From Bacteroidales bacterium (GTDB lineage: Bacteria > Bacteroidota > Bacteroidia > Bacteroidales > P3): a stretch of 64,000 nucleotides of DNA. Under the pieces are notes generated by a model. That model worked only from the letters and a program-made list of their open reading frames with translations, did no database searches and had not been told where the DNA came from. Below are positions 33,577 through 44,400 of this stretch, piece by piece; the first letter of the stretch is position 1, and the number at the start of each line of letters is the position of its first letter. Location: assembly GCA_017439185.1 (NCBI GenBank), contig JAFRTM010000014.1, positions 88,580 to 152,579 on the forward strand. Reading direction: 5' to 3'. Made by a program: the position numbers and the translations under genes.

Positions 33577-35205
33577 TCAAGAGTCAACTTGCTGTTTCTT
33601 TTCACTTTTCTGCTGCGACTGCTTCGTCTCGGTGGGAATGGTCTCCACTGCCGCCTGAATCTGCTCCGGCGCCACCGACTCCCCTACCCTGTATTCCAGC
33701 AGCGGCATGGTCTCCTGAGGATGTATCGCGATTAAGCGCTTATATTTCAGCTGCCACTTCATCCTCCGCGAAAAAACGCCTTTTGCCAGATAAGCCGCAA
33801 TATAGGAATGAGCTGTGAGGTGCACCTTTCTCACCTTCGGATGCTCCTCTATGAAGTGCCTGATGTCCGACTCTATGTCGTCCACCACCACTATGCTCTG
33901 CTTTATCGTCCCTTCTCCGTTGCAGAGAGGACATTTCTCCTGCACGTTCACTTCCAGCGCCGGCCTTACCCTCTGCCTCGTTATCTGCATCAGGCCGAAC
34001 TTGCTCAGCGGCAGTATGGTATGTCTCGCCTTGTCTTTCTTCATCTCCTCTCTCATCACCTCCAACAGCTTGTTGCGGTGCTCCCCTTTCGCCATGTCCA
34101 CAAAATCCACAATCACTATTCCGCCCATATCCCTGAGCCTCAGCTGGCGCGCTATCTCTTTGGCACTTTCTATGTTCACCTGCAACGCCGTGTCCTCTTG
34201 GCCGGTGCCGCTCTTTATGTGGTTGCCGCTGTTCACGTCTATCACGTGCATCGCCTCGGTGTGCTCGATGTACAGATATACTCCCGACCTTATGGTCACT
34301 ATCTTTCCGAAGGCTCTCCTGATGTCGCGGCTGATGCCGAACTGGTCGAAGATGGGCGTCGCCATCTTGTAGTGCCTCACAATGCTCTCCTTCTCAGGCG
34401 CTATCGTCTTGATATACTGCTTGATGTCGTTGCAAACCTGTTCCTCGTCAACATATATCGCGCTCAAGTCGTCGGTAAGCAACTCCCTTATAGCCGATGT
34501 TGTGGCTCCCAGTTCGCTCAAAACCTTCTGCGGACCGTTGATTCGCTTCAGTTTCTCGGTCATCTGGGCCCACTTCCCCATGAGGTCTCTCAGGTCGGTG
34601 TCCAGCTCCTGCACCGACTTCCCTTGGGCGTTAGTCCTCACTATCACCCCGAAGTTGGCGGGTTTTATGCTCTGCATCAGCCTCTTCAGGCGGTTCTTCT
34701 CTTCCCCGTTCTTTATCTTTGCGCTGATGCTTATGTTGTTCTGGAACGGCGTGAGCACCAGGAAATGTCCCGCCAGCGAGATATCCCCGGTCAGTTTTGG
34801 TCCCTTGGTGCTTATAGGCTCTTTGCTCACCTGCACTATCACCAACTGTCCTGTCCTAAGAGTCCCGTTCATGTTGCCCTTCTTCTCGAGGATGGGCTCT
34901 ATCTTGAAATTTTGCAGCGTCCTCATCGACTGGTCCCCGTTCACCGCCTGTCTCAGGTACTTCGACACCGACAGGTAGTTGGGGCCCAAATCCAGATAGT
35001 GCATAAATCCGTCCTTCTCGTCACCCAGCTCCACGAAGGCGGCATTCAATCCCGCCATCAACTTCTTCACCTTGCCAACATATATGTCCCCGACCGTATA
35101 TTGGCTGCTGAGGTTCTCCGTGTGGAGTTCCACCAGCTGCTTGTCCTCGGTGAGGGCTATCTGGATCTTCTCGGTTCTCGCCGCTATGATTAGTTCTTTG
35201 TTCAC
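33577..35205 (-). CDS. rng: Ribonuclease G (Rne/Rng family)
   Basis: 542 residues from a GTG start at 35205 (VNKELII), preceded by a purine-rich gagaaagagaa; the frame stays open to 35238. S1-like domain with TVGDIYVGKVKKLMAGLNAAFVELG (about 40-120). DNase I-like catalytic core with the metal-binding Asp residues in VIDVNSG and IVDFVDM. Zn-link Cys pair in CPLCNGEG. It lacks the long C-terminal scaffold of RNase E. It processes rRNA and mRNA at A/U-rich single-stranded sites. A hairpin in its leader (35231-35276) may control it. Confidence 0.93.
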   Translation of the reverse strand: MNKELIIAARTEKIQIALTEDKQLVELHTENLSSQYTVGDIYVGKVKKLMAGLNAAFVELGDEKDGFMHYLDLGPNYLSVSKYLRQAVNGDQSMRTLQNFKIEPILEKKGNMNGTLRTGQLVIVQVSKEPISTKGPKLTGDISLAGHFLVLTPFQNNISISAKIKNGEEKNRLKRLMQSIKPANFGVIVRTNAQGKSVQELDTDLRDLMGKWAQMTEKLKRINGPQKVLSELGATTSAIRELLTDDLSAIYVDEEQVCNDIKQYIKTIAPEKESIVRHYKMATPIFDQFGISRDIRRAFGKIVTIRSGVYLYIEHTEAMHVIDVNSGNHIKSGTGQEDTALQVNIESAKEIARQLRLRDMGGIVIVDFVDMAKGEHRNKLLEVMREEMKKDKARHTILPLSKFGLMQITRQRVRPALEVNVQEKCPLCNGEGTIKQSIVVVDDIESDIRHFIEEHPKVRKVHLTAHSYIAAYLAKGVFSRRMKWQLKYKRLIAIHPQETMPLLEYRVGESVAPEQIQAAVETIPTETKQSQQKSEKKQQVDS

Positions 35206-35227
35206 TTCTCTTTCTCTTGCGTAGGTA

Positions 35228-35278
35228 TAAAAAGACAAACTACACTTCCCCTTTCGGAGCGGTGCAATTTGTCTTTAG
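35228..35278 (-). terminator. Hairpin with U-run in the rng leader (terminator or attenuator)
   Basis: On the minus strand aaagacaaa (35276-35268) pairs with tttgtcttt (35239-35231) around an inner ctcc-gaaa-gggg stem. TTTTTAT follows, 23 bp before the rng GTG. It could end the HU transcript or act as an attenuator for rng. Confidence 0.6.
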
Positions 35279-35375
35279 AATTAGCTCTGGACGCAGTGTC
35301 TCCCTTTCTAAGTCTGATCGTTAAGAAAGAGTTTAGTCATTGCCTCCCACACGTCAATTTTCGTGCGGTCAGCGA

Positions 35376-35465
35376 CTATCTCTTCTTATGACGATTCTTG
35401 CGCAGACGTTTTTTGCGCTTGTGGGTCGACATCTTGTGCCTCTTGTGTTTCTTTCCGTTAGGCAT
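35376..35465 (-). CDS. 29-residue basic protein, AURKAIP1/COX24 (mS38-like) type
   Basis: A very short gene read directly from the minus strand: ATG at 35465, TAG at 35376-35378. The product is 29 residues with 18 Lys/Arg/His; it begins MPNGKKHKRHKMSTHKRKK and ends RKNRHKKR. This matches the small basic proteins conserved across Bacteroidota and annotated as AURKAIP1/COX24 (DUF1713) domain proteins, relatives of mitoribosomal mS38. It is probably bound to the small ribosomal subunit. It lies 32 bp after the HU gene and upstream of rng. I am confident of the gene, less so of the function. Confidence 0.75.
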   Translation of the reverse strand: MPNGKKHKRHKMSTHKRKKRLRKNRHKKR

Positions 35466-35497
35466 AGTTTCTATTATTTATTTGTTATACTTATTTC

Positions 35498-35797
35498 TTA
35501 TTTGTTGTCTTCGGGCTTCACATTGGCCTTCACCTCGTCCATGAACACTTTCGCGGGTTTGAAAGCGGGGATTTTGTGCCTCGGGATTATGATGGTCTGC
35601 TGGGCGCTGATGTTACGGCCAGTCTTCTCTGCTCTCTCTTTATTTACAAACGAGCCAAATCCTCTCAGATACACATTTTCTCCTTCTGCGAGGCTGCTTT
35701 TCACAACGCTCATGAATTCTTCTACGGTGATCTGTATCGCACCTTTCTCTATGCCGGTCTTCTGTGCTATCTCGGCAACGATCTCTGCTTTGGTCAT
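35498..35797 (-). CDS. HU-family nucleoid DNA-binding protein
   Basis: 99 residues. The N-terminal helix-turn-helix MTKAEIVAEIAQKTG and the signature GFGSFVNKERAEKTGRN are typical of HU/IHF. The basic arm includes IPRHKIPAFKPAK, with the Pro that intercalates DNA. It forms dimers that bend and compact DNA. It is expressed from its own promoter at 35848-35877, probably together with the 29-residue basic protein. Confidence 0.95.
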   Translation of the reverse strand: MTKAEIVAEIAQKTGIEKGAIQITVEEFMSVVKSSLAEGENVYLRGFGSFVNKERAEKTGRNISAQQTIIIPRHKIPAFKPAKVFMDEVKANVKPEDNK

Positions 35798-35847
35798 AGT
35801 GTGTAATGTGTTTATTTTGTTTCTATTCTTTTTAATTTTTGAGGGTG

Positions 35848-35877
35848 CAAAGGTACAAAGATTTTTCTTTTCTGCAA
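35848..35877 (-). promoter_or_regulatory. Promoter of the HU gene
   Basis: On the minus strand, TACCTTTG (35848-35855) lies 18 bp from TTGC (35874-35877), about 50 bp before the HU ATG. Confidence 0.8.
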
Positions 35878-36029
35878 CCTTTTTTTTCTTTTTTTACTCC
35901 ACTTTTTTCACTCTCCGCTGATTTACAGCAGATTACAATACCACTTTTTTTTCTCCCCTCTCGCCTTTTACGCCTTTTTTGCAGTCCTCTTTATGGCTGA
36001 TTTTTAGCAATTTTACGTTTTGCCGGCTG

Positions 36030-36629
36030 CTATTTTTTGTACAGTTCGGGATTGAGGCTCGGGTCGTTGTACATCTTCATCTGCCTATAGGTCTTCATCT
36101 TCTTCCTTCCCTCTCGTATATCGTTCAGCAACAAGTCTATAGCCTCCGTGAGGTCGCTTCGCTGGCTCAGCAGCACGGCCAATTTCTGCCGGCATCGTTC
36201 CAGATGCTCGTCGCCCGCCTGCGCCCGGTCGGCCTCTATGGTGAAATGATAGATTTTCAGCGCCAGTATCGACAGGCGGTCTATTGCCCAGCCGGGAGTC
36301 TCCGTGTTCAGCGTCGCGTCCGCCTGGGGTTTTACCCCTGCGAACTCTTCCACATAGTGGTCGTCAATCTTCTCCACCAGCTGTGTCCTCTGCTGGTTCA
36401 GCGCGTCAATCCTCCTCTTCAGCCCCAACGCCTCCACCGGGTCTATGTCCGCTGGCCTTATCAGGTCCTCGAGGTGCCACTGCACCGTGTCTATCCAGTT
36501 TTTCTCCCACAGCAGAGACTCGTAGCTACCGTCCCCGTAGGGATTCTTTGTCGCCGCGTCGATGTCGTCCTTCTTGTGGTAGTCTTCCACCTGCCTCTCG
36601 AACAGGCTGTATATTTCTTTTGCTGTCAT
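36030..36629 (-). CDS. DUF4254 family protein
   Basis: 199 residues, all-helical and highly charged, without signal or membrane segment. The pattern NPYGDGSYESLLWEKNWIDTVQWHLEDLIRPADIDP is characteristic of DUF4254, a Bacteroidota cytoplasmic family often near LPS glycosyltransferase genes. Its biochemical role is unknown. It begins 10 bp after the histidine kinase gene and is probably co-transcribed with it. Confidence 0.8.
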   Translation of the reverse strand: MTAKEIYSLFERQVEDYHKKDDIDAATKNPYGDGSYESLLWEKNWIDTVQWHLEDLIRPADIDPVEALGLKRRIDALNQQRTQLVEKIDDHYVEEFAGVKPQADATLNTETPGWAIDRLSILALKIYHFTIEADRAQAGDEHLERCRQKLAVLLSQRSDLTEAIDLLLNDIREGRKKMKTYRQMKMYNDPSLNPELYKK

Positions 36630-36639
36630 CGTGTATTCT

Positions 36640-37869
36640 TTATTTATTGTTAATAGCCGCTACCGGCAACTTTATCGTAAACGTGGAACCCTCGCCCAGC
36701 TTCGACCCTATCTCCAACTTCCCGTGGTGCGCCTTCACCACCTGCTGCACATACGACAGGCCGATTCCGAATCCTTTCACGTCGTGTCTGTCGCCCGTCC
36801 CCACCCTGTAGAACGTCTCCGTGATGTGCTTCAGGTCCTCCTTCGAGATTCCCAATCCTTTGTCGCTGATGCTTATGCACACCCACTTCCCGTCCACTCG
36901 CGTCCTCGCCGTTATCGTAGGATGTTCGGGCGAATATTTTATTGCATTGTCAATCAAGTTGCTCACCGCATTGGTCAGGTGCTCCACATCCGCCACCACC
37001 GCCGGCAGTCCGCTCCCGAGTTCCAGGCTCTGGCTTCCTCCTGCCTTCTCCACCCTCACCTCGGCTCTTCTCATCTCCTTCTCAACCAGCTGGTTCACGT
37101 CAACCTCGCTGTATCTCAGCGTAAACTTCTTCCTCGCCATCCGCGAATTCCTCAACACACTCTCCACCAGCTGCAGCATCCGCTCGTTCTCCGAGTGTAT
37201 CACCTGCAGGTGTTGCTGCTGCTGCTCGCTGTCGAGGTCGCGGCACTCCTGCAGGAACGAACTTTCCAGCCTTATCGTCGTGATCGGCGTCTTCAGCTCG
37301 TGCGTCATATTGTTTATGAAATTCTGCCTCATCGCCTCTACCTTTCTCTGGTTCTGCAGCGTCCGCGCCGTGATCACATACGAGATGCTGATTATCACAA
37401 TCAGCAGTATCGACATATAAATGAATATGTTGGAGTTCTTCAGCAGGAACAGCGCCCTGTCCGAGAAATGCAATATCAGGTAATACTCCACCGGGTCGTC
37501 GGGCAGCGAGAACGAATACTTGTACGGCGAGTCCTCCATCTTCCGCTCCAGCCCCGGCGCCGACAGGTAGTAATACTCGCTGAAATCGGTAGGGCACACC
37601 CCCAGCGCCGGCTTCACGTCCAGTCCCGTCGATAGCAGCGCCTGGTCTATCGTCGAATCCAGCTGCGGAAAGTCTATATCCGTCACAAAATCCGGCTTGT
37701 CGTTCTCCATCGCCACTATCACCTCGTCCATCGCATTCGTCACCGACGTGTTGAACAGCGAGTCGCTGATTGCCACGCTCCTCTGTATCTGCCATATCTG
37801 TATTATCACCAACCCCGTGGCGGCGATAAAGAACAGCGTAGCGGCAAGCGTTGTAAACCAGCGTTTCAT
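36640..37869 (-). CDS. Membrane sensor histidine kinase without an adjacent response regulator
   Basis: 409 residues. TM1 (about 8-27), a periplasmic sensor segment (about 28-145), TM2 (about 147-168). The HisKA domain has the phospho-acceptor His in NMTHELKTPITT; the ATPase domain has N-box NLIDNAIKYS, G1 DKGLGIS and G2 GFGIGLSYVQQVVKAH. It resembles the Bacteroidota kinases usually paired with an OmpR-type regulator (RprX/RprY-like). No regulator gene lies within 5 kb, so the partner must be elsewhere. Confidence 0.92.
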   Translation of the reverse strand: MKRWFTTLAATLFFIAATGLVIIQIWQIQRSVAISDSLFNTSVTNAMDEVIVAMENDKPDFVTDIDFPQLDSTIDQALLSTGLDVKPALGVCPTDFSEYYYLSAPGLERKMEDSPYKYSFSLPDDPVEYYLILHFSDRALFLLKNSNIFIYMSILLIVIISISYVITARTLQNQRKVEAMRQNFINNMTHELKTPITTIRLESSFLQECRDLDSEQQQQHLQVIHSENERMLQLVESVLRNSRMARKKFTLRYSEVDVNQLVEKEMRRAEVRVEKAGGSQSLELGSGLPAVVADVEHLTNAVSNLIDNAIKYSPEHPTITARTRVDGKWVCISISDKGLGISKEDLKHITETFYRVGTGDRHDVKGFGIGLSYVQQVVKAHHGKLEIGSKLGEGSTFTIKLPVAAINNK

Positions 37870-37962
37870 CTCCTTATATTCTCAAAAACATTTATATTAA
37901 CGCAACTTCCGACAATATATTGCATCCCGGACAACATTTTTTCTTTTTTTTACCTCCACTTT

Positions 37963-38105
37963 GGTTAAAGGTTGGTTAATATTTGATTCGTGTTTCAATT
38001 AACATTGCTTTACCCTTGCTTTACCCTTACTTTACCCTTACTTTGCTACAGACATAAAACATGGAGTTGATATGGAGGGGATATGGAGGAGAGTCCTACC
38101 TGAAA
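37963..38105. repeat. Long 11-bp phased tract (13 blocks)
   Basis: Blocks in register: ggttaaaggtt, ggttaatattt, gattcgtgttt, caattaacatt, gctttaccctt (twice), actttaccctt, actttgctaca, gacataaaaca, tggagttgata, tggaggggata, tggaggagagt, cctacctgaaa. Three different unit families (ggttaa, ctttaccctt, tggag) follow one another without loss of the 11-bp phase. Confidence 0.8.
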
Positions 38106-38260
38106 AACGAAAAATCCAAATCCATAAGAAAACATATATAAATAGTACCCATATATAATAAGTACAACGACAACGGAAAAAATTGCACCCTTTGTAATAA
38201 TTTTTTCAGGGGCTCTCTAATATAAATTTGAAAAAAAATATAAAAAAAGTTGCAAAAAAA

Positions 38261-38292
38261 TTTGGTAGTTATAAAAAATGTTCGTATCTTTG
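38261..38292 (+). promoter_or_regulatory. Promoter of second giant adhesin
   Basis: TTTG (38261-38264) and TATCTTTG (38285-38292) are separated by 20 bp. The ATG at 38402 lies about 110 bp downstream. Confidence 0.8.
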
Positions 38293-38401
38293 GGGCGTCT
38301 TTTTATAGTATTAAAAAAGGCGCAAAATGCGCACAACATATTAATATACAGCACAATACATTGAAATAGCAAACACATTACGAAAACTAAAACAGCGATA
38401 T

Positions 38402-41400
38402 ATGGACCATAATAGTATGATTTATCGTAATTTAACAAAAGTCAGCCTCCTCTCAGTAGTCCTGATAACACTCGTGTCGGGTCTCAGAGGAACACTGAAC
38501 GCCCAAACAACCATCACTTGCGGCACGGGAACATCGTCGTCGTATAATACTCCGTTCAACGATTACTACAAAAACTCGTGGAACGAAGCCATTTACACAC
38601 AGGCGGAAATGTCGGCAGCAGCTGGGTGCAACATCACAAAAATTGCATACCAGAGCGACGCATCAAACTCCACAACGTTAACTGCCACCACTTTGAAAAT
38701 TTATATGGGCGAGCGTGCCACCTCCGACCACAGTACGACTTCGGACTGGACAGGCGCCGGCTCCCTGCAGCTGGTATATAGCGGAACCAATGTAACGCTC
38801 GGAAATGTTGCTGCAGGCAGCTGGCAGACATTTACCCTCAACACCCCGTTCAGCTATACCGGAGAAGGCAACCTGGTAGTAGTCGTAGCAAAAACCACAA
38901 GTACCTACAACTCCAGCTGCGTATGGCGCTATTCTACCGTTTCCGGAGTAAACTACCCTGTACTCTACCGCCAAAACGACAGTTATACTGATTATGCAGA
39001 ACATCCCGGTTCCAACACTGGCACCCAATACTCCAACCGCGCCAACACGAAATTTACCTATAGCAACTGCTGTTCCGTCCAACGTACTGGCACTTTCGAA
39101 TTCCAACTCAACGGAAGTGCAGTGACCTCCTGCAACTACACTGTCGGCAATCCTCTCAACCTACCTACTCTTGTAAACAACCTTACACCCGCTGGCACCC
39201 CATCATTCTCATCCTCCAACACTGCAGTTGCAACTGTCAATGCCACCACGGGACAAGTATCTATCGCCAACCCTCCTATCGAAGGCTCCACTGTTATATC
39301 CGCTTACATTCCGGTGAGCGGTAGTACCTGCGCAAAATTTGTCTCCTATATCCTCAACGTTAACGACGGTTGCCTCGTCATAGGTACGGGAACCTCAACT
39401 ACAGAATCCGCACCACTTATGACAGGATGGAAAAACTCCTACGAACAGATGATTTACACAACCGCTGAAGTAGGCATCGGCATGATTCACTCCATCGGTT
39501 TCCAAGCCGCCGCTTCCAACTCCACTCCTCGACAGGTGGACATCTATATGGGAGAAGTGGACCGCGCCACATTTGCCAGCTCAACCGACTGGGTACCCGT
39601 ATCTCAACTTGAGCACGTCTATACCGGCACTTGGAACATCGCAGCTGGATGGAATATGTTCCCCGTCGATTTTCTCTACACCGGTGTAGGCAATCTCGTT
39701 ATCGCCGTTGACTGCGGAGCTCCCAGCTACACATATTCCAACTTCTACTATACCACAACCTCAGGCACAACCACCATCTACGCATACTCTGACGACTACG
39801 ACGCAGTACCAGCCAACATCAACAATTACCAAGGCTATACTTATTCCCTCACATACCGGCCAAATACCAAGATATGCATCGACGCATGCAGCATCCGCCC
39901 CACCTTCGAATTCGAGAACTCTATGGCCATGTGCTACCTCGGCAACAACTGCCCCATGCTTCCGCTCGACAACACCAGCAGTGGAGCACTCTCCTTCACA
40001 TCCAGCGACGAAAGCGTTGCCACGGTTGACGATATGGGCAACATAACCACCTACACCATGGGCGAAACCACCATCGAAGCCATGGTCCAGATGGACGGCC
40101 AGACCTGCCCGGCCAAAGCCTCCTACGTCCTCCAAGTCATCTGCCCGGCCCTTATTCCTTCCGCCCAGAGCGTATCACTCTGCGAAGGAGGACAAGTAAC
40201 ACTTACTGCCTCCACTCCCGGAGGCGGCACACTACAATGGTTCGACGCAGTCGATGCAACAACCCCCATCGCCTCTGGAGATTCTTACACCACCAACGCC
40301 CAACACTCCACAACATACTACGTCGCCACCTATAACGCCGACTACGACTGCTACTCATCCCGAGTACCCGCCTACGTCAACATCTTTGACTTTGGCTACG
40401 CCTCCTCCTCTCAAAACATTAGCGGCTATGTTGGCGTAACCATGTACGGCTATCCGCCCGAAGGCACAACACCAGGCGCCACCTTCACTGCCACAGGAAT
40501 GCCCGCCTGGATGACTCTCAACTCATCCGACGGTTCCTTCTCGGGCACTCCAACAGCCGCCGGCAGCGGGACCTTTACCATCACCGCCTCCAACGGCACA
40601 TGCTCAGCCAGCGTCACCATCCACTGGACCGTCGTCGCCAACAACCTCACCTGCTGCGACCCCTCGGCCTTCTACATCTTCAAGCAGGGCGAACCGCGCC
40701 CCATACAGATGGAAGCCGACGGCTATTATTATATTAATGTATGTAAGGACGAGGCTGCCACCTTCCGTGTCCAGCCCATCGCCAACTGCACCGGCTACAC
40801 CTACAACTGGCGTCTCGCCAGCTCCACCGGCGGACTCCTCGAGATTGGAACAAACCAAACATTTACCTACACCTACGACCGCGCCATGGGTTACAATATG
40901 ACCCTAACAATTAGAAAAGGCACTCAGTGCAGCACCTCTATACCCATAAGAATCCGCGTAGCTGGTGCTTTCCAAGTGGCCACACGCCCAAGCTTCGACC
41001 TCTGTAAAGGAGAACCTTTTAATATATATGTGTCATCAGACGGTATCGGCTCGGTCGATGTTGTACGCCCATACGGAGGTTCCGCTACCACCTTGGGCGT
41101 AACCGATACCGTATGGCTTCCCGACGGAGTCCCCTGCAACGGCAGTTGCTTCTTCCGCTCTTGCGTTACTTTCTCCGACTTTCCTGAAACAGCCACCATC
41201 CGAGACGAAAATGACCTTCTTTACGTACTTCTCAATATTGAACACTCTTTCATTGGAGACATCTATATAGCTCTTACCTGCCCCGACAACCATAGATCGG
41301 TAATTCTCCCTCAGTCGGGTAACGGAGCATCTGACTGCCGCAGTGAAATTCCATCTGGATATGACTCCTGGCCAGGCGGCTCCACCAATACATCATACGA

Positions 41401-44400
41401 CTTCGGCATTTCAGGTTCCGGATATTCTTCCGACTGCGACACTCCAGGAACCATTGGTACTGGCTGGAATTACATCTGGTCCAACAACACAAACCCCGCC
41501 CTCGGTTACCAATATGCAGGCGGCACCTATGGATATGTCTATGAAACCGCTAACGTTGGCCACGACAATACTTCTTCTGTCGACTCTTCCCACTTCTCTG
41601 ACATGTCGCAAATCTACCATCCAATGGAATCATTTAGCAATATGATTGGATGTCACTTGAACGGCACATGGTGCATTGAGGTAGTTGACGGATGGGGAAT
41701 AGACGATGGTCACATATTCCATTGGGAGCTGGGTCTTAATCCCGAACTCCTCCCCGACTCTTGGGACTACTCCGTCGATATCGACTCCGCTTGGGTCGAT
41801 TGCGGCTGGCCCTCCTCTAAATCTGGTGTATATATGGAAATCACACCGCCGAACGACTTCGTCGGAACCACCGGATGCGACCTTTACCTCCGCGACGAGT
41901 ACGGCTGCATAAGCCACTACAACAACATCGTGACGGTTACCATGTACGACTCCGAGGGTAGCACCACACACGTCGGTCCTCAGTGTGAGCCTTACTACTG
42001 GAACATAAGCGGCGAAACCTACGACACGTCCGGCACCTACGTCGAGCAGGGACTTACAGCCCACGGATGTCCCAACCGCGACACACTTATCCTTGTCGTA
42101 TCCGGTGCAAAATACGACACAGTAACAGCCCAAGGCTGCCAATCCTACGACTGGCGCGGCCACACCTACACCTCCTCGGGCTCCTACAACGACACCCTCA
42201 CCTCCGCGATGGGCTGCGACTCCATCACAACTCTCATCCTCGAGATACTACCCGAACTGACCACCCAGAAGGATACTGCCGTATGCCCAATCACCTATCC
42301 CTTCGACTTCTACAACTCACACTTCACCGCGGCGGGCACTCAAACACAAAACCTGCAGACAACCGACGGATGCGACAGTATAGTAACCATTACGGTAACC
42401 ACACTCCCCAAGCCTGAAGTGACCCTCAGCACTATTGCCGACGACTGCCCGATTCCGACTTCCTCCAACTATACGGTCACCCCAACCGTTACCGGTGGCA
42501 CCTCTCCGTTTACCTATGCTTGGACTGGCGACTACACTGGCACGGACCAAAACGCCACGATTCCCGGCACTAACACCTGCGGAGACTTCTCCGTCGAAGT
42601 GATCGTGACAGACCAAAACGGATGCATGGACACCGCCAATACCTCATGGCATGCTGTTGACACAGAGCTGCCGAACATCGACAACCTCACCGAGACTCCG
42701 GCACTGCTCACAAACAACAACTGCGAATACAAGGTTCCCGACCTCCTCACGATGCTTAACATCAGCGACAACTGCCAGGTGAAGACCCAGACGCAAGACC
42801 CGCCGGCCAACGACATCATCACCGCCGAGACCGATGTGATTGTTACCGTTGAAGACCTCTGCGGCAACATATCCACCCAGACCGTACACCTCACCATCCC
42901 CGATCCTCTCACTGCCGACATCGACAACACTAACGTGGCTTGCAACGGCGGGCACAACGGCACGGTGACCCTCTCCAACATACAGGGCGGCACCACACCG
43001 TACACCTTCAGCTGGAACACCGGCGCAACCACACAGAACCTCACAGGCCAGACCGCCGGCGACTACTCCGTGACCATCAGCGACGCCAACGGCTGCACCC
43101 TCGTGAAGAACGCCACCATCAGCGAAAGCGGCGACCTCGTCTCGACACTTACCCCGACTCCCGTAACCTGCTATCAGACTGCTACCGGTAGCATCGTCAT
43201 AGACTCTGTGGTGGGAGGGACCCAACCCTACGCCTCCTACCAATGGAGCAACGGCAGCACAAGCTCCACCGGCATCGACAACCTCATGCCGGGCGAATAC
43301 TCCCTCACCATCACCGACGCACAAGGATGCTCCATAACCGTTAGCGCCACCGTCGCAGACCGCGCACAACTTACCATAGAAGAAAACACCGCCGCACACC
43401 AAAACATCGACTGTAATGGCAACAGCACCGGCCAACTGGGCGCCATAGCCCATGGCGGCACTGGAGCTTACACCTACACCCTCAACGGCACCGACAACAA
43501 CACTGGCATATTCACAGGCCTTGCGGCTGGTCCCTATACCGTTACCGTCACCGACTCGCTGACCTGCACCAATACCGTGGACATCACACTCACCGAGCCC
43601 GATCCACTGCAGGTAGTCCACTCGAGCACTCCTGCCAACTGCTTCGGCGAGAGCAACGGTTCCCTCACCGTAACCGCGTCTCACGGAACCTCCCCATTCA
43701 CATACACACTTACAGCAACCGGCGCAAGCAATAACACCGGAATATTCAACGGCCTCGCCGCCGGTACCTATACTATTAATATAGTGGACGCAAATGGATG
43801 TCCTATATCCGACGTAGTAACAGTTGACGAACCTACAAAATTGCTTATCGACGAAATTGACGCCACCCACATTGACATTGCTTGCTCGGGTGAAGCGACA
43901 GGACGATTCCAGGTGGAAGCAACACAAGGCTCACCCGCCTACACCTATACCATGGGCACAACGACCAACAGCACCGGTATCTTCACAGGTCTCCATGCTG
44001 GCACCTATCCAGTTACCGCAAGCGACTCTCACGGATGCACACACGACACCACTATCGTCATTACCGAGCTCTCGCCCATCTCCATACAAGAGACCGCTCA
44101 CCAAGACGTGAACTGTAACGGCGAGAACAACGGATCGTTCACCGTGGTGGCTTCGGGTGGTGCCGAGGGCTTCTCCTACGTCATCAACGGTGGCATAGCC
44201 CAAAGCACTGGAACTGTCCCCAACGCCACTGCCGGCACTTACTATATCACCGCTACCGATGCCAACGGATGTTTCATTAAAGACACCGTTATCATCACCC
44301 AACCCACACTGCTTACCATAAGCGAGAACACCAACGCCCACCAGAACGTGCGGTGCTTCGGCACAAGCACAGCCTCAGTGACGGTCTATGGCTCGGGCGG

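Larger units (their letters stand above)
37870..38401. other. Divergent intergenic region upstream of second giant adhesin
   Basis: 532 bp with no convincing gene. It holds a 143-bp 11-bp phased tract (37963-38105), an A/T-rich stretch with TATATA runs, and the adhesin promoter (38261-38292). The promoter is followed by a leader of about 105 nt with a small GCGC hairpin near 38319-38332. Confidence 0.7.

Noticed and set aside
37963-38105. CRISPR array
   Set aside because: The period is 11 bp without spacer-repeat alternation, and no cas genes are present.
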